This document shows, in pieces, positions 1 to 9,380 of a stretch of DNA of 64,000 bases. The DNA comes from Adlercreutzia mucosicola DSM 19490 (GTDB lineage: Bacteria > Actinomycetota > Coriobacteriia > Coriobacteriales > Eggerthellaceae). The stretch spans positions 45,162-109,161 of the forward strand of contig NZ_AUGK01000012.1 in NCBI RefSeq assembly GCF_000422625.1. Direction: 5' to 3'. The notes under the pieces are model-generated. The model saw only the letters and a program-made list of their open reading frames with translations. It ran no database searches and was not told the DNA's origin. The position numbers and the translations under genes were made by a program. How positions within the stretch are numbered: the first letter of the stretch is position 1; every line of letters begins with the position of its first letter.

Positions 1-1028
<1,028 letters not shown>

Positions 1029-1085
1029 GATGTTCCTCTTATCTATGGTTGGGCCGGGCGCGGGGCTGCGCCGGACGACTGGCTC

Positions 1086-2765
1086 CTACAAACGACCGTC
1101 AGCCAGGGCGATGATCTCCGGCAGGTAGTCGAGCGGATTACAGGATACCACGCAAACGGCCGCCCCCGCCGCGTTTTCGATATCCTGCACGGTCATGTCA
1201 TCAAGCGTGACGCCGTCGTCGTTCAAAATGACCTTGGGGATGAGGAACAGCTCGCCTGCAGGGACTTGTCCGGGGACAGGTTCGGGGTACCCCGATTCGC
1301 TCAGACAGTCCTCGCTTGGTGAAACAGCCCACTGGGCTGTTTCAGACGCTGCGGAACTCGCTCGGTCGGAGCACCCCGAACCTGTCCCCTGCTCAACCTC
1401 GGGCAAGTTGTCCTCCTCCTCGCTGGGGGCGGGCTCTTTCCCTATCTCGGCCTTGATAGCGGCGGCGATGTCGCAGCCGCACAGAAGGCCGGTGACGTTC
1501 ACGTTGCCGCCGAAGTAGTCGTTCTCTACCGTGAGGGGAACGAGGCGGCCGGACAGCGGGCTGTCCGCGATCATGGCGTCCAGGAAGGGCTGCATGGCCT
1601 CGCCGACGATATAGCGGGCCCGCACGCCGCTCCCGTCCAGCACGGCAGCGGCGCGGGCCGCCAGGCCGCTTTCGCAGGCGGCGGCGAACTCGTCCACGTA
1701 GGAGCGGACGATGCCGATGCCGTCCTCGAACATCTCGTAGTCGCCGTAATCGCTGGCCGGGGGAATATGGGCGGGGGTTTCCGCACCGAAGGCGTTCACG
1801 TAGAACTCGTCGGCGGCGAATACCCACGGGCCGCCCCGCTCGGTGCGGGCGCGGGCCTGGAAGGGCTCGATGGTGCGGATGACGTTCAGGGCCGCCTCGG
1901 GACCCGTGAAGCTCTCGTGCAGGGCCGTCTGGTGCTTCGTGAAGCCCAAAGGCACGATGCCCACGTTCTGGATGTTCGGCCGCGCCCAGGCCCATTCCAA
2001 AGTTTCGCGCAGGGCATCGCCGTCGTTCACCCCCGGCATGAGCACGATCTGCGCGTGGGCCTTAATGCCGGCGGCGAGCAGGCGATCGAGGGCGTCGAGC
2101 CCGTGCTGGGCGTGCCGGCCGATCATGGAGCGGCGCAGCTCGGGGTTGCTCGCGTGCAGGCTCACCCGCAAGGGGCTGATGTGCTGCTCGATGATGCGGG
2201 CCTCGTCTTCGGGCCTCAGGTTCGTGAGCGTGACGAAGGTGCCCGACAAAAAGCTCAGGCGGAAGTCGTCGTCGCGCAGCACGAGCGAGGGGCGCACGCC
2301 CTCGGGCAGCTGGCGCATGAAGCAGAACACGCAGGCGTTGCGGCAGAGCTTCACCTTATCGAAGAGCACGCCGTCGAACTCGAAGCCCCAGCGCTCCCCC
2401 GCCTCGCGCTCCAGTTCCACTTCGCCCGCTTCGCCATCTTGGTCGATGTAGCCGACCGCTATGGCATCCTCGGCCGCGAGCCACCGCCAATCGATGATGT
2501 CGCGCAGGGGATGGCCGTCCACGGTCGTGAGGTAGCAGCCGGCCGTAAAGCCCGCGTCGTCGGCGGGGCTCTCCGGCTCCACGGCGGCGATGGGCGCCAC
2601 GGGACCGTCCCAGGCTGCGGCCGCCGCCTGGGCAGGTGTCAAGGCGGCAGCGCCGCAACCGGCGCAGGACGCGCTGGGACCGGGGGCGCCGGCACCTGCG
2701 TCGGAGGCAGAGCCGCAAGCAGCCTGCGCTGCCCGCTCGATGTCCTTGCCGGGATAGGTGGCCAT
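1086..2765 (-). CDS. DUF512 family radical-SAM/PDZ protein with a repeat element inserted in frame
   Basis: 559 aa. The N-terminal ~60 residues are Ala/Cys-rich and non-conserved. A PDZ-like domain (about 60-125) follows, then a radical-SAM type cluster motif CRNACVFCFM near residue 140, and the DUF512 region. The family, typically next to der in Firmicutes and Actinobacteria, has no settled reaction. Between about residues 458 and 500 the protein carries a Ser/Glu/Pro-rich stretch (GSGCSDRASSAASE...) that is exactly the translation of the interspersed repeat at 1273-1389. The repeat keeps the frame open, and conserved-looking sequence resumes after it. The start ATG 2765 lies 7 bp after the ispH stop. 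Family assignment is secure; function is unknown. Confidence 0.9.
   Translation of the reverse strand: MATYPGKDIERAAQAACGSASDAGAGAPGPSASCAGCGAAALTPAQAAAAAWDGPVAPIAAVEPESPADDAGFTAGCYLTTVDGHPLRDIIDWRWLAAEDAIAVGYIDQDGEAGEVELEREAGERWGFEFDGVLFDKVKLCRNACVFCFMRQLPEGVRPSLVLRDDDFRLSFLSGTFVTLTNLRPEDEARIIEQHISPLRVSLHASNPELRRSMIGRHAQHGLDALDRLLAAGIKAHAQIVLMPGVNDGDALRETLEWAWARPNIQNVGIVPLGFTKHQTALHESFTGPEAALNVIRTIEPFQARARTERGGPWVFAADEFYVNAFGAETPAHIPPASDYGDYEMFEDGIGIVRSYVDEFAAACESGLAARAAAVLDGSGVRARYIVGEAMQPFLDAMIADSPLSGRLVPLTVENDYFGGNVNVTGLLCGCDIAAAIKAEIGKEPAPSEEEDNLPEVEQGTGSGCSDRASSAASETAQWAVSPSEDCLSESGYPEPVPGQVPAGELFLIPKVILNDDGVTLDDMTVQDIENAAGAAVCVVSCNPLDYLPEIIALADGRL
1273..1389 (-). repeat. Interspersed tripartite hairpin repeat, copy A (inside DUF512 gene)
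   Basis: The outer arms are a perfect 17-bp inverted repeat (1273-1289 and 1373-1389). Inside are a conserved block reading gcgagttccgcagcg on the minus strand, a central palindrome (aacagcccagtgggctgtt) and a second conserved block gcgaggactgtctgagcga. The same order occurs at 4780-4895 and 47417-47530 with different but still self-complementary central palindromes. This copy lies within a coding frame. Confidence 0.85.
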
Positions 2766-2772
2766 TGGCTGC

Positions 2773-3645
2773 CTACAGAGTCTTCAAGAAGGCCTCCACG
2801 GAGGCGATCTGGTTCTCGGGCGTGGAGGCGCCGGCCGTGACGCCGATGCGGCGGCAGCCGGCGAAGGCCGTCGCTTCCAACTCGTCGACCGACTCGATAT
2901 GGAAGGTGCGCGGGCAGGTAAGGGCGCAGACCTCGGCCAGGCGCGTGGTATTCGACGAGTTGCGGCCGCCGATGACCACCATGGCGTCCACCGCCGAGGC
3001 CAGATCGGCGGCGGCCTCCTGGCGCTGGCGCGTGGCCGAGCAGATGGTGTTCTTCACGATGGGATCGAGCCCCTGCTCGCGCAGGGCGGCCACCACCGCT
3101 TCCAGGTTCTCCTTGCGCTGGGTGGTCTGGGCCACCACGCCCACCGGATCGTAGAGCCCCGCGGGAATCTCGCCGGGGCCGGCCACCACATCCACCTTGC
3201 CGCCGGCCTGGCGGGCCCAGGCGGTGAGCCCCTCCACCTCGGGGTGCCCCGCCTCGCCGAGCACCACCACGCGGCAGCCCTCCCGGGCCAGCTCGGCCGC
3301 GGCGGCCTGGGCGCGGGACACATGGGGGCAGGTGGCGTCCACCACGGAAAAGCCGCGCTCCACCACGGCTCCCAGTACCTCGGGCGTCACCCCATGGGAG
3401 CGAATGACCACGGCCGGTGCCTCGTCAGCGGCTGCGGCGTCGGTTCTGGCCGCGGCGGGAATGTCCTCCACCGACGCCACGGCCGCAGCGCCCCGGGCCG
3501 CCAACTCGTCCACCACCTGGGGGTTGTGGATGAGCGGCCCCAGGGTGTAGGCGCGGCCGCCCGCCTCGATCACCTCGGCGGCCATGTCCAGGGCCCGTTG
3601 CACGCCGTAGCAGGCCCCAGCCCGTTTCGCGCGAATCACTTCCAT
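2773..3645 (-). CDS. ispH: 4-hydroxy-3-methylbut-2-enyl diphosphate reductase IspH
   Basis: IspH is the last enzyme of the MEP isoprenoid pathway. It reduces HMBPP to IPP and DMAPP with a [4Fe-4S] cluster. The protein is 290 aa from ATG 3645 (MEVIRAKRAGACYGV), preceded by AAGGAG. A longer frame to 3828 only crosses the inverted-repeat element and is not used. The three cluster cysteines are visible: GACYG near residue 13, ATCPHV near 98 and NTICSAT near 195. The gene follows plsC in the operon, with the 129-bp inverted repeat between them. Length and motifs match the family. Confidence 0.96.
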   Translation of the reverse strand: MEVIRAKRAGACYGVQRALDMAAEVIEAGGRAYTLGPLIHNPQVVDELAARGAAAVASVEDIPAAARTDAAAADEAPAVVIRSHGVTPEVLGAVVERGFSVVDATCPHVSRAQAAAAELAREGCRVVVLGEAGHPEVEGLTAWARQAGGKVDVVAGPGEIPAGLYDPVGVVAQTTQRKENLEAVVAALREQGLDPIVKNTICSATRQRQEAAADLASAVDAMVVIGGRNSSNTTRLAEVCALTCPRTFHIESVDELEATAFAGCRRIGVTAGASTPENQIASVEAFLKTL

Positions 3646-3702
3646 GGCTACTCCTTCTCGGATGCGAGCTTCCGCCCCCGCCCGACCTTCTTGGGCAAAA
3701 TT

Positions 3703-3831
3703 GGCTTGGAATCGACGGTTTGGGGTATTCTCTGTCCACCAAACCGTTCTTTTCAAGCCATCAGCACGGTAAATGTTGCTTTTTCGACAGAAAACCAGAG
3801 GAAATTCCCCCGAAACCGTCGATTCCAAGCC
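3703..3831. repeat. Long inverted repeat between plsC and ispH
   Basis: A perfect 19-bp inverted repeat (3703-3721 with 3813-3831) bounds a 129-bp segment. Weaker complementarity continues inward: ggggtatt-ctctg against cagaggaaattcccc. The segment fills the gap between the plsC stop and the ispH leader. Elements of the same layout but different arm sequence lie at 44174-44334 and 57567-57714. No transposase or clear target duplication was seen. Confidence 0.8.
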
Positions 3832-3837
3832 AGAAAT

Positions 3838-4746
3838 CTACTCTTTCTCGACACCCTCGGCCTTAGCGGCGGACCCCACGGCCTTGGCAGCAGCCTTGGC
3901 CTCTTTCTCGGCGCGGGCAGCGCGGGCGGCGCAGGCCAGCTCGTCGCTCGTGTGGTGCGGGATGGGATGCTCGGCGAATACCGGGGCGTAGTCGCGGGTC
4001 TCAGGGAACAGGGCCACCATGTCCACGTCTTCGGCAGGCACGCGGTAGAACAGGGCGAAGCTCTCGCGCATGGCGTACCAGGTGCAGGCCTCCACGCGCT
4101 CCTCCTTGGGCAGGAAGTCGAAGTCCGACACCAGGATGGGGTCGCCGTAGTCCACGGTCACCTTCGGGAAGCGCACGCGCTCGCCCTTGTTCTTGATCTT
4201 CTCCACGCCGCGCACGGTCATGGGCAAGATGGGCACCTTCGCCATGCGGGCGATAACTGAGACCCCAGCGTGGATGGAGGCCACCCGATCGGTCTTGCCG
4301 CGACGGGTGCCCTCGGGCAGAATGCCCACGAGCTCGTCGTTCTTCAGCATGCGCACGGCCCGCTTGATGGAAGCCATGTCAGCCGTATCGCGCTTCACGG
4401 GGAAGGCGCCCACCCGCGAGAGAATCTGGCCGAGCAGACCGCCGGCGTTGCCGAACAGCGTATCGCGGCCCATGAGGCGCACCCACTGCTTCGGCCGCGC
4501 GGCCAGGTACATGAACACCACATCAAAGAACGACGTGTGGTTGCAGATGACGAGCGCTCCGGAGGCCCCTTGGAACGCCCGCAGCTTTTGGCGGTTGTCC
4601 ACGCGGTAGCGGAACAGCAGCTTGCACAGACCCCCGATGACGATCCAGGCCAGGTTGCCGAACCAATGGGGAATCTCCCCACGCTCGCGGTCGCGACCAC
4701 CGAGGTCCATGTCCCACATGTCGGAGTATTTCAGAAAGAGACTCAT
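3838..4746 (-). CDS. plsC: 1-acylglycerol-3-phosphate acyltransferase (PlsC family)
   Basis: 302 aa. The lysophospholipid acyltransferase block I NHTSFFD (H-x4-D) lies near residue 69 and block III PEGTRR near 145. A hydrophobic segment near residues 30-45 (NLAWIVIGGLCKLLF) should anchor it at the membrane. Such enzymes transfer an acyl group to lysophosphatidic acid in phospholipid synthesis. The C-terminus ends in an Ala/Lys/Glu-rich tail (about 265-302) of low complexity. It sits between cmk and ispH; cmk-plsC-ispH is a recurrent operon order in clostridia and actinobacteria. Acyl donor specificity cannot be read from the sequence. Confidence 0.9.
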   Translation of the reverse strand: MSLFLKYSDMWDMDLGGRDRERGEIPHWFGNLAWIVIGGLCKLLFRYRVDNRQKLRAFQGASGALVICNHTSFFDVVFMYLAARPKQWVRLMGRDTLFGNAGGLLGQILSRVGAFPVKRDTADMASIKRAVRMLKNDELVGILPEGTRRGKTDRVASIHAGVSVIARMAKVPILPMTVRGVEKIKNKGERVRFPKVTVDYGDPILVSDFDFLPKEERVEACTWYAMRESFALFYRVPAEDVDMVALFPETRDYAPVFAEHPIPHHTSDELACAARAARAEKEAKAAAKAVGSAAKAEGVEKE

Positions 4747-4779
4747 AGGGTTCCATTCCGTTTCTCAGCAAAGTACAAG

Positions 4780-4895
4780 CGTAGAGGGGACACGGAGCGT
4801 TCCGACCGAGCGAGTTCCGCAGCGACGAGAACAGGACTACATGTCCTGTTCTCCAAAGCGAGGACTGCAGAGCGAATCGGAATGCCCCGTGGCCC
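4780..4895 (+). repeat. Interspersed tripartite hairpin repeat, copy B (cmk-plsC intergenic)
   Basis: It has the same block order as copies A and C: ccgaccgagcgagttccgcagcg, a central palindrome (gaacaggactacatgtcctgttc), then gcgaggactgcagagcgaatcgg. The outer arms (acggag and ccccgt) are imperfect here. The copy fills nearly the whole gap between the cmk stop and the plsC start. Confidence 0.85.
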
Positions 4896-4911
4896 CGACC
4901 AGGCAGAGCCG

Positions 4912-5583
4912 CTAGCGGGCCTCCCGTGCCAGGGCGCAGATCTGGTCGATGACTTCCTCGATGTAGTGGCTCGTGGAGTCGATCTGCACGGCATCTTCGG
5001 CAGGGCGCAGAGGCGCGGTGGCCCGGGAGGAGTCGGCCGCATCACGGCGGCGCAGGTCGGCCAGCACCTCCTCGTAGTCGATGGAGCCGATGCCGCGATC
5101 CACGTTCTGGCGCACGCGGCGATGGGCCCGCTCCTCGTCCGATGCGGTGAGGAACACCTTCACGGCCGCATCGGGGAACACCACAGTGCCGATGTCGCGG
5201 CCCTCCACCACATAGTCGCCGGCGTTGCCGATGCGGCGCTGCTGGTCGAGCAGGGCGGCGCGCACGGAGGGGGCGGCCGAGGTGGGGCTCACGGCGCGGT
5301 CGATCTCGGCCGTGCGGATGGCGTCGGTCACTTCCGCATCCCCGATGAACACGCGCTTGGGCACGGGGTCGCCCTCCACGTGGCCGAAGGCGATCTCGTA
5401 GGTGCGGGCGATCTCGCCCAGGGCCGCCTCGTCGTCGAGGGAGACGCCGTTCTGCAGCGCCTGCCAGGCGATGGCGCGGTACATCGCGCCCGTATCCAGG
5501 CAGGAGAAGCCGAGCTCTTTGGCCACGGCCTTGGCCACGGTGGACTTGCCGGCCCCGGAGGGCCCATCGATGGCGACGATCAT
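4912..5583 (-). CDS. cmk: (d)CMP kinase
   Basis: Phosphorylates CMP and dCMP with ATP in the cytosol. The 223-aa protein starts with the P-loop GPSGAGKST at residues 7-15 and has the family signatures LDTGAMYRAIA (about 30-40) and EGRDIGTVV (about 122-131). The ATG overlaps the aroA stop as TAATG, which indicates translational coupling. Length and motifs are typical, and the cmk location next to aroA is common in bacteria. Confidence 0.96.
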   Translation of the reverse strand: MIVAIDGPSGAGKSTVAKAVAKELGFSCLDTGAMYRAIAWQALQNGVSLDDEAALGEIARTYEIAFGHVEGDPVPKRVFIGDAEVTDAIRTAEIDRAVSPTSAAPSVRAALLDQQRRIGNAGDYVVEGRDIGTVVFPDAAVKVFLTASDEERAHRRVRQNVDRGIGSIDYEEVLADLRRRDAADSSRATAPLRPAEDAVQIDSTSHYIEEVIDQICALAREAR

Positions 5584-6917
5584 TAACGCACCAGCTCCTT
5601 CAGGTCGGCGAGGAAATCGGGGTAGCTTACGGCCACGCAGGTGAAATCGGTCACATCCACGGGCACCGACCCGCAGGCGCCCACAAGCGCCCAGGTCATG
5701 GCCAGGCGGTGGTCGCCATGGGAGTTGAACACGAGGCCCTCGGGCACGGTGAGGTCGGGGTTGCCCTCGATGAGCAGGTCATCCCCCTCCTCCCAGGCGT
5801 CCACGCCCAGCTGGGCCAGGCCCTCGATGATGGCGGCCAAGCGGTCGGATTCCTTCACGCGCAACTCGCCCACCTCGTGGAACACCGTGATGCCCCGGGC
5901 ATGGGCCGCCACCAGGGCCAGCACGGGAATCTCGTCGATGACCGAGGCGATGTGCTGGGAGGGCACCTCGCAGCCGCGCAGGGTCGGGGTGAATCGCACG
6001 CGCAGAGTGCCGCGGGGCTCCTTGCCCTCGGCGCCGCCGTAGGTCTCTTCGATGTCGGCGCCCATGCGCTCCAGGGTGCGCACAAATCCGATGCGGGCCG
6101 GGTTCAGCGACACGTTCTCGATGGCGACGGAGCTGCCGGGCGTGAGCAGGGCCGCGGCGGCGATGAAGGCGGCCGAGGAGGGGTCGCCGGGCACCACCAC
6201 GTCGGAGGCGAGCATCTCGGCGGGGCCCTCCACGCCGGCCACGCGAGTGCCGGCGGTGGTGGGCACGTTGAACTCGGGCAGCATGAGCTCGGTGTGGTTG
6301 CGCGAGGGCGCGGGCTCGGTCACCGTGGTGGCTCCCTCGGCGAAGGTGCCGGCCAGAAGCACGGCGGTCTTCAGCTGGGCCGAGGCCATGGGGCTCGCGT
6401 ACTCGATGGCCCGCAGACGGCGGGTGCCGTGCACCGTGATGGGCAGGTGCTCGGGGGATTCCGGCTCGAAGGTAGCGCCCATCTTCGCGAGCGGGGCCAC
6501 AATGCGGCGCATGGGGCGCTTCTGCAGGCTGGCGTCGCCGGTGATGGTAACGGCGATGTCCCACGGCGCCACGATGCCCATGAGCAGACGGGCGGTGGTG
6601 CCGGAGTTGCCGCAGTCGATGGGGGCATCGGGCTGCTGCGGCCCTTCCGCGCCCCAGCCGGTCACCGTGCCGGCCAGCTTCCCGTCGGCCTGCCGGTCGA
6701 GCGCCACCACAGCTCCCAGAGCCTCCACGGCGCGGATGGAAGCGCGCACGTCTTCCGAATCCAACACGCCGGTCAGGTGCGAGGTGCCTTCTGCCATGGC
6801 GGCGAAGAGCACGGCCCGATGCGAGATGGACTTGTCACCGGGCACATGGCAGGCGCCCGTAAGCGGGCCGCCCAAGGGCTCGATGGTGGTGTAGGGAGGC
6901 AGGTTCTCAGTCGACAT
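5583..6917 (-). CDS. aroA: 3-phosphoshikimate 1-carboxyvinyltransferase (EPSP synthase)
   Basis: Sixth step of the shikimate pathway: joins phosphoenolpyruvate to shikimate-3-phosphate. The 444-aa protein starts at ATG 6917 (MSTENLPPYTTIEPLGG); an upstream in-frame ATG at 6968 lies deep inside tyrA and is less likely. Signatures are PGDKSISHRA (about 26), CGNSGTTARLL (about 101), and FNSHGDHRLAMTWAL near the C-terminus. The gene start overlaps the 3' end of tyrA by 11 bp, and its stop overlaps the cmk start. This places prephenate dehydrogenase and EPSP synthase in one aromatic amino-acid transcript. Confidence 0.96.
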   Translation of the reverse strand: MSTENLPPYTTIEPLGGPLTGACHVPGDKSISHRAVLFAAMAEGTSHLTGVLDSEDVRASIRAVEALGAVVALDRQADGKLAGTVTGWGAEGPQQPDAPIDCGNSGTTARLLMGIVAPWDIAVTITGDASLQKRPMRRIVAPLAKMGATFEPESPEHLPITVHGTRRLRAIEYASPMASAQLKTAVLLAGTFAEGATTVTEPAPSRNHTELMLPEFNVPTTAGTRVAGVEGPAEMLASDVVVPGDPSSAAFIAAAALLTPGSSVAIENVSLNPARIGFVRTLERMGADIEETYGGAEGKEPRGTLRVRFTPTLRGCEVPSQHIASVIDEIPVLALVAAHARGITVFHEVGELRVKESDRLAAIIEGLAQLGVDAWEEGDDLLIEGNPDLTVPEGLVFNSHGDHRLAMTWALVGACGSVPVDVTDFTCVAVSYPDFLADLKELVR

Positions 6918-8124
6918 GGGCGTACTCCTTCGGCATAAGGGGACTGAACGATACGGAGAAACCGGCATTGATCAGCTGCAGCGACAGCTGGCCGATATCG
7001 CCCTCATCGGTCAGGATGAGGGAGAGCACGGCGTTGCCCTCGCTGATGTGGTCGATGTCGATGGATTGTATATTGCAGCCCACCGACGAGGCGATGGTGC
7101 ACACCTCGGCCACCACGCCGGTGCGGTTCACCATGGGGATGCGCACCTCCAGGAGCTTCTCGGTGGAGGGCACCCAGGCGGCCGGCAGGGCGCGGCGGGC
7201 CTCGGCGGCCTCGGCCAGAAGCCGCGTGAAGGTCTCTCGGTCGCCCTCTTCCAGGGCCTGGGCGAACGAGCCGATGATGGCGGCCATCTCGGCCAGGCCG
7301 TCGCGCAGGGCCGCCGCGTTGTCAAAGGCGATGCCGCACCACAGCTTCGGAGACCCGGCGGCGATGCGCGTGGAATCCTTGAAGCCGCCGGCGGCCAGGC
7401 GCATGAGCGATCGGGAATCGTCGGCGTGGGCGCTGGCCAGCTGCATGAGGGACGAGGCCACCATGTGGGGCACGTGGCTCACGATGGCGATGGCGGAATC
7501 GTGCTCCTCGCGGCGCAGGGACACCACGCGGGCATCGAGACCCGTGATGAGCTCGTGCATGCGCTGGAAGTCCTCGGGGGCCGTGCGCTCGTCGGGGCAG
7601 AGGATCCAGTTCGCGCCCTCGAACAGATCGGCCCGGGCCCCGGCGATGCCGTTCTGCTCGGAGCCGGCCATGGGATGTCCCGGCACGTACCGTGCAGGCG
7701 CGGGCAGGAGCTCTTCGGCGGCAGCCAGGATGTGGCCCTTGGTGGAGATGGTGTCGGTGACGAGCCCCGTATAGCCCCAGTCGCGCAGGCGGCCCAGGTA
7801 GTCGTCCACGGCCGCCACGGGGGTGGCGATGACCACCAGCTCGCAGTCGCCCTCGATGAAGGCGCGGAAGGCCGCGTCATTAGGGCCGGCCGCCTCGGCG
7901 CACCAGCCGCGCTCCACCGCCGTGGCGCAAGTGGCCGCGTCGGTGTCCACGCCGAAGACGCGCACGCCCGGCATCTTGGCCGCCAACGTGGCCGCCAGCG
8001 AGGCCCCGATGAGCCCGAGGCCGATAACGGCCACCGAGGCGAAGGGGGCCGCGGCAGCCGCAGGGGCACCGGCCGCGCACGCCGCTTCAGGTGCGGCTTC
8101 GTTCAATTCGGAAGATTTAGTCAT
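6907..8124 (-). CDS. tyrA: Prephenate dehydrogenase with C-terminal ACT domain
   Basis: Oxidatively decarboxylates prephenate toward tyrosine with NAD(P). 405 aa. A non-conserved Ala-rich N-terminus is followed by the Rossmann motif VAVIGLGLIGASLAA (about 32-46), the substrate-region signature GHPMAGSEQNGIAGA (about 148) and SHVPHMVASSLMQ (about 213). The last ~80 residues (LEVRIPMVNRTGVVAEV onward) form an ACT domain, which usually gives feedback control by tyrosine. It is the first gene of the operon running down to der. Confidence 0.94.
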   Translation of the reverse strand: MTKSSELNEAAPEAACAAGAPAAAAAPFASVAVIGLGLIGASLAATLAAKMPGVRVFGVDTDAATCATAVERGWCAEAAGPNDAAFRAFIEGDCELVVIATPVAAVDDYLGRLRDWGYTGLVTDTISTKGHILAAAEELLPAPARYVPGHPMAGSEQNGIAGARADLFEGANWILCPDERTAPEDFQRMHELITGLDARVVSLRREEHDSAIAIVSHVPHMVASSLMQLASAHADDSRSLMRLAAGGFKDSTRIAAGSPKLWCGIAFDNAAALRDGLAEMAAIIGSFAQALEEGDRETFTRLLAEAAEARRALPAAWVPSTEKLLEVRIPMVNRTGVVAEVCTIASSVGCNIQSIDIDHISEGNAVLSLILTDEGDIGQLSLQLINAGFSVSFSPLMPKEYAHVD

Positions 8125-8168
8125 GGAAATACTTGTGTCCTCAATCGATCAGGTACGAATCATTTCCT

Positions 8169-8174
8169 ATTGTA
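8169..8174 (-). promoter_or_regulatory. Possible tyrA operon -10 box
   Basis: TACAAT on the minus strand within gtatacaatagg, 44 bp before the tyrA start. No convincing -35 was found at 16-18 bp. It is the only -10-like site in the 138-bp gap between the GNAT gene and tyrA. Confidence 0.35.
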
Positions 8175-8262
8175 TACGAACGCGCCACCCCCCGAGTTCG
8201 CGCACCCGCCAGCGCCGCATTTTCCGCACGGCAGCAGCACGTACGACACGTCTCGACGGCGC

Positions 8263-8742
8263 CTACCTCTTCAAAGGCACGAACATGCGACCCATACCCG
8301 GAATGTCCTTGAAGCCATATTTCCCGTAGAAGGCCCGCGCCTGCTCATCAACCGGATCCACCAGCAGCGCCTTCGCTCCAACTTGGTCGGCCACCATCAG
8401 GGAGCGACGCAGCGCATCGCCGAGCAGCGAGACCCCTAGGCGTTCGCCTTGGAAGCGTTTGTCGACCCCGAGCATGCCCAGCAGGATCGCCGGAATGGCC
8501 TCGGGGGTATTGCGCCGGAGCCATCCGCCGCCCACGTCATCGCGCACAACAGAATGGGTGCACAGGGAGTACAGTCCCGCCACTGCACCGTCGCAGCCCA
8601 CGACGTACACCACCGCCGTTCCGTTTCTTTCGGCACCGTGGGCCCTGTTGCGCGCCCACTCGTCCACGACGGCCACGCCACAGCAGAAATTACCCAGATC
8701 GTCATCGGCAGTCAACTTGCGGGGCGCTTCGAACGCGCCCAT
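8263..8742 (-). CDS. GNAT acetyltransferase toxin (TacT-like)
   Basis: 159 aa from ATG 8742, which overlaps the antitoxin stop as TAATG. A TTG nine bases upstream is the alternative. The protein has the GNAT acetyl-CoA loop (VDKRFQGERLGVSLLGDAL, about residues 95-113) and the C-terminal catalytic-tyrosine region ARAFYGKYGF (about 138-147). It also has the CCGVAVVDEW start typical of the TacT/AtaT group. Family members acetylate aminoacyl-tRNAs and stop translation. Pairing with a DUF1778 antitoxin upstream supports the toxin call. Which tRNA is hit cannot be read from the sequence. Confidence 0.9.
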   Translation of the reverse strand: MGAFEAPRKLTADDDLGNFCCGVAVVDEWARNRAHGAERNGTAVVYVVGCDGAVAGLYSLCTHSVVRDDVGGGWLRRNTPEAIPAILLGMLGVDKRFQGERLGVSLLGDALRRSLMVADQVGAKALLVDPVDEQARAFYGKYGFKDIPGMGRMFVPLKR

Positions 8743-9008
8743 TACTCCCAAACCGCCTTGTGCTCCATAAGTGCCTGGGCCGCAGCGGGCATCGGCTGGT
8801 CGAGGGCAGCGGCAAACTGATCGAAGGCCTCCGACGCAAGGCGCGTCGTAGTCTCGCGCTCGACGTCGTGGCGAGCCGCCTCAAGCAGGTGATCGAGCGC
8901 CCATTGGGTCAGTGTCTTACCCTGGATGGCGGCCGCCCGCTCAATCTCGCTGCGCTGTTCGCTCGTTAGCCTCATATCGAATCGGCTAGCCTTCGTCGCC
9001 GTCGCCAT
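8742..9008 (-). CDS. DUF1778 ribbon-helix-helix antitoxin (TacA-like)
   Basis: 88 aa. The N-terminal half (RFDMRLTSEQRSEIERAAA, then GKTLTQWALDHLLEAA) has the ribbon-helix-helix pattern of TacA/AtaR antitoxins that bind their own promoter. The C-terminal half (FDQFAAALDQP) is the toxin-wrapping segment typical of the family. The start ATG 9008 has GGAGG 7 bp upstream. It is directly upstream of and coupled to the GNAT toxin. A near-ideal promoter with an embedded inverted repeat lies about 40 bp upstream, consistent with autoregulation. Confidence 0.92.
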   Translation of the reverse strand: MATATKASRFDMRLTSEQRSEIERAAAIQGKTLTQWALDHLLEAARHDVERETTTRLASEAFDQFAAALDQPMPAAAQALMEHKAVWE

Positions 9009-9046
9009 AGCTTGCCTCCGTTTTCTAACGCCAATGGAACTTCTAT

Positions 9047-9075
9047 ATTGTACGTAATTTTTCCGTACAGTTCAA
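9047..9075 (-). promoter_or_regulatory. Promoter and operator of the DUF1778/GNAT module
   Basis: Minus strand: -35 TTGAAC (9070-9075), 17-bp spacer, -10 TACAAT (9047-9052). A perfect 6-bp inverted repeat TGTACG/CGTACA (9064-9069 and 9049-9054) occupies the spacer and the -10 edge. It would let the RHH antitoxin occlude RNA polymerase. Confidence 0.75.
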
Positions 9076-9150
9076 GTCGAAGGCATTATGAGGGCACGCA
9101 AGCCCCACCCCGCGATTCGCCAAATCCCCGCGAACGACGCGAGACGGCGC

Positions 9151-9348
9151 CTACGAGCCCTCCCGATCCCCTACAACGAACTGCCGCAAGTCAACACCCA
9201 GCGCCTCGGCAAGCTCGCACAGCTCGTAGCCATCCAGCGCATCAACCTCGCCCAAGTCGGCCGCGGCAGGCCACAGGCCGCCCATCATGGCCGTGCCGTA
9301 GTAGTCGCACAAATATCCGCGCAACGCGTCAACGTCGATCGTTGCCAT
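9151..9348 (-). CDS. Small conserved coriobacterial protein
   Basis: 65 aa from ATG 9348 (MATIDVDALRGYLCDYYG); an alternative start lies ten codons upstream at 9378. The protein is acidic and helical with the pattern DVxALRxYLxDYxGTA, then AAADLGEVDALDGYELCELAEALGVDL. I recall similar short proteins scattered in Eggerthellaceae genomes, but no function is known to me. It follows the 457-aa gene by 32 bp and is probably the last gene of the BREX transcript. It has no membrane segment or signal peptide. Confidence 0.7.
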   Translation of the reverse strand: MATIDVDALRGYLCDYYGTAMMGGLWPAAADLGEVDALDGYELCELAEALGVDLRQFVVGDREGS

Positions 9349-9380
9349 AGACGCCCCCTTGAAAAAACTCCGCACCATCC

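Noticed and set aside
3646..3828. N-terminal extension of ispH across the inverted repeat
   Set aside because: IspH begins at MEVIRAKRAGACYG with a good ribosome site; the extension only translates the hairpin element.
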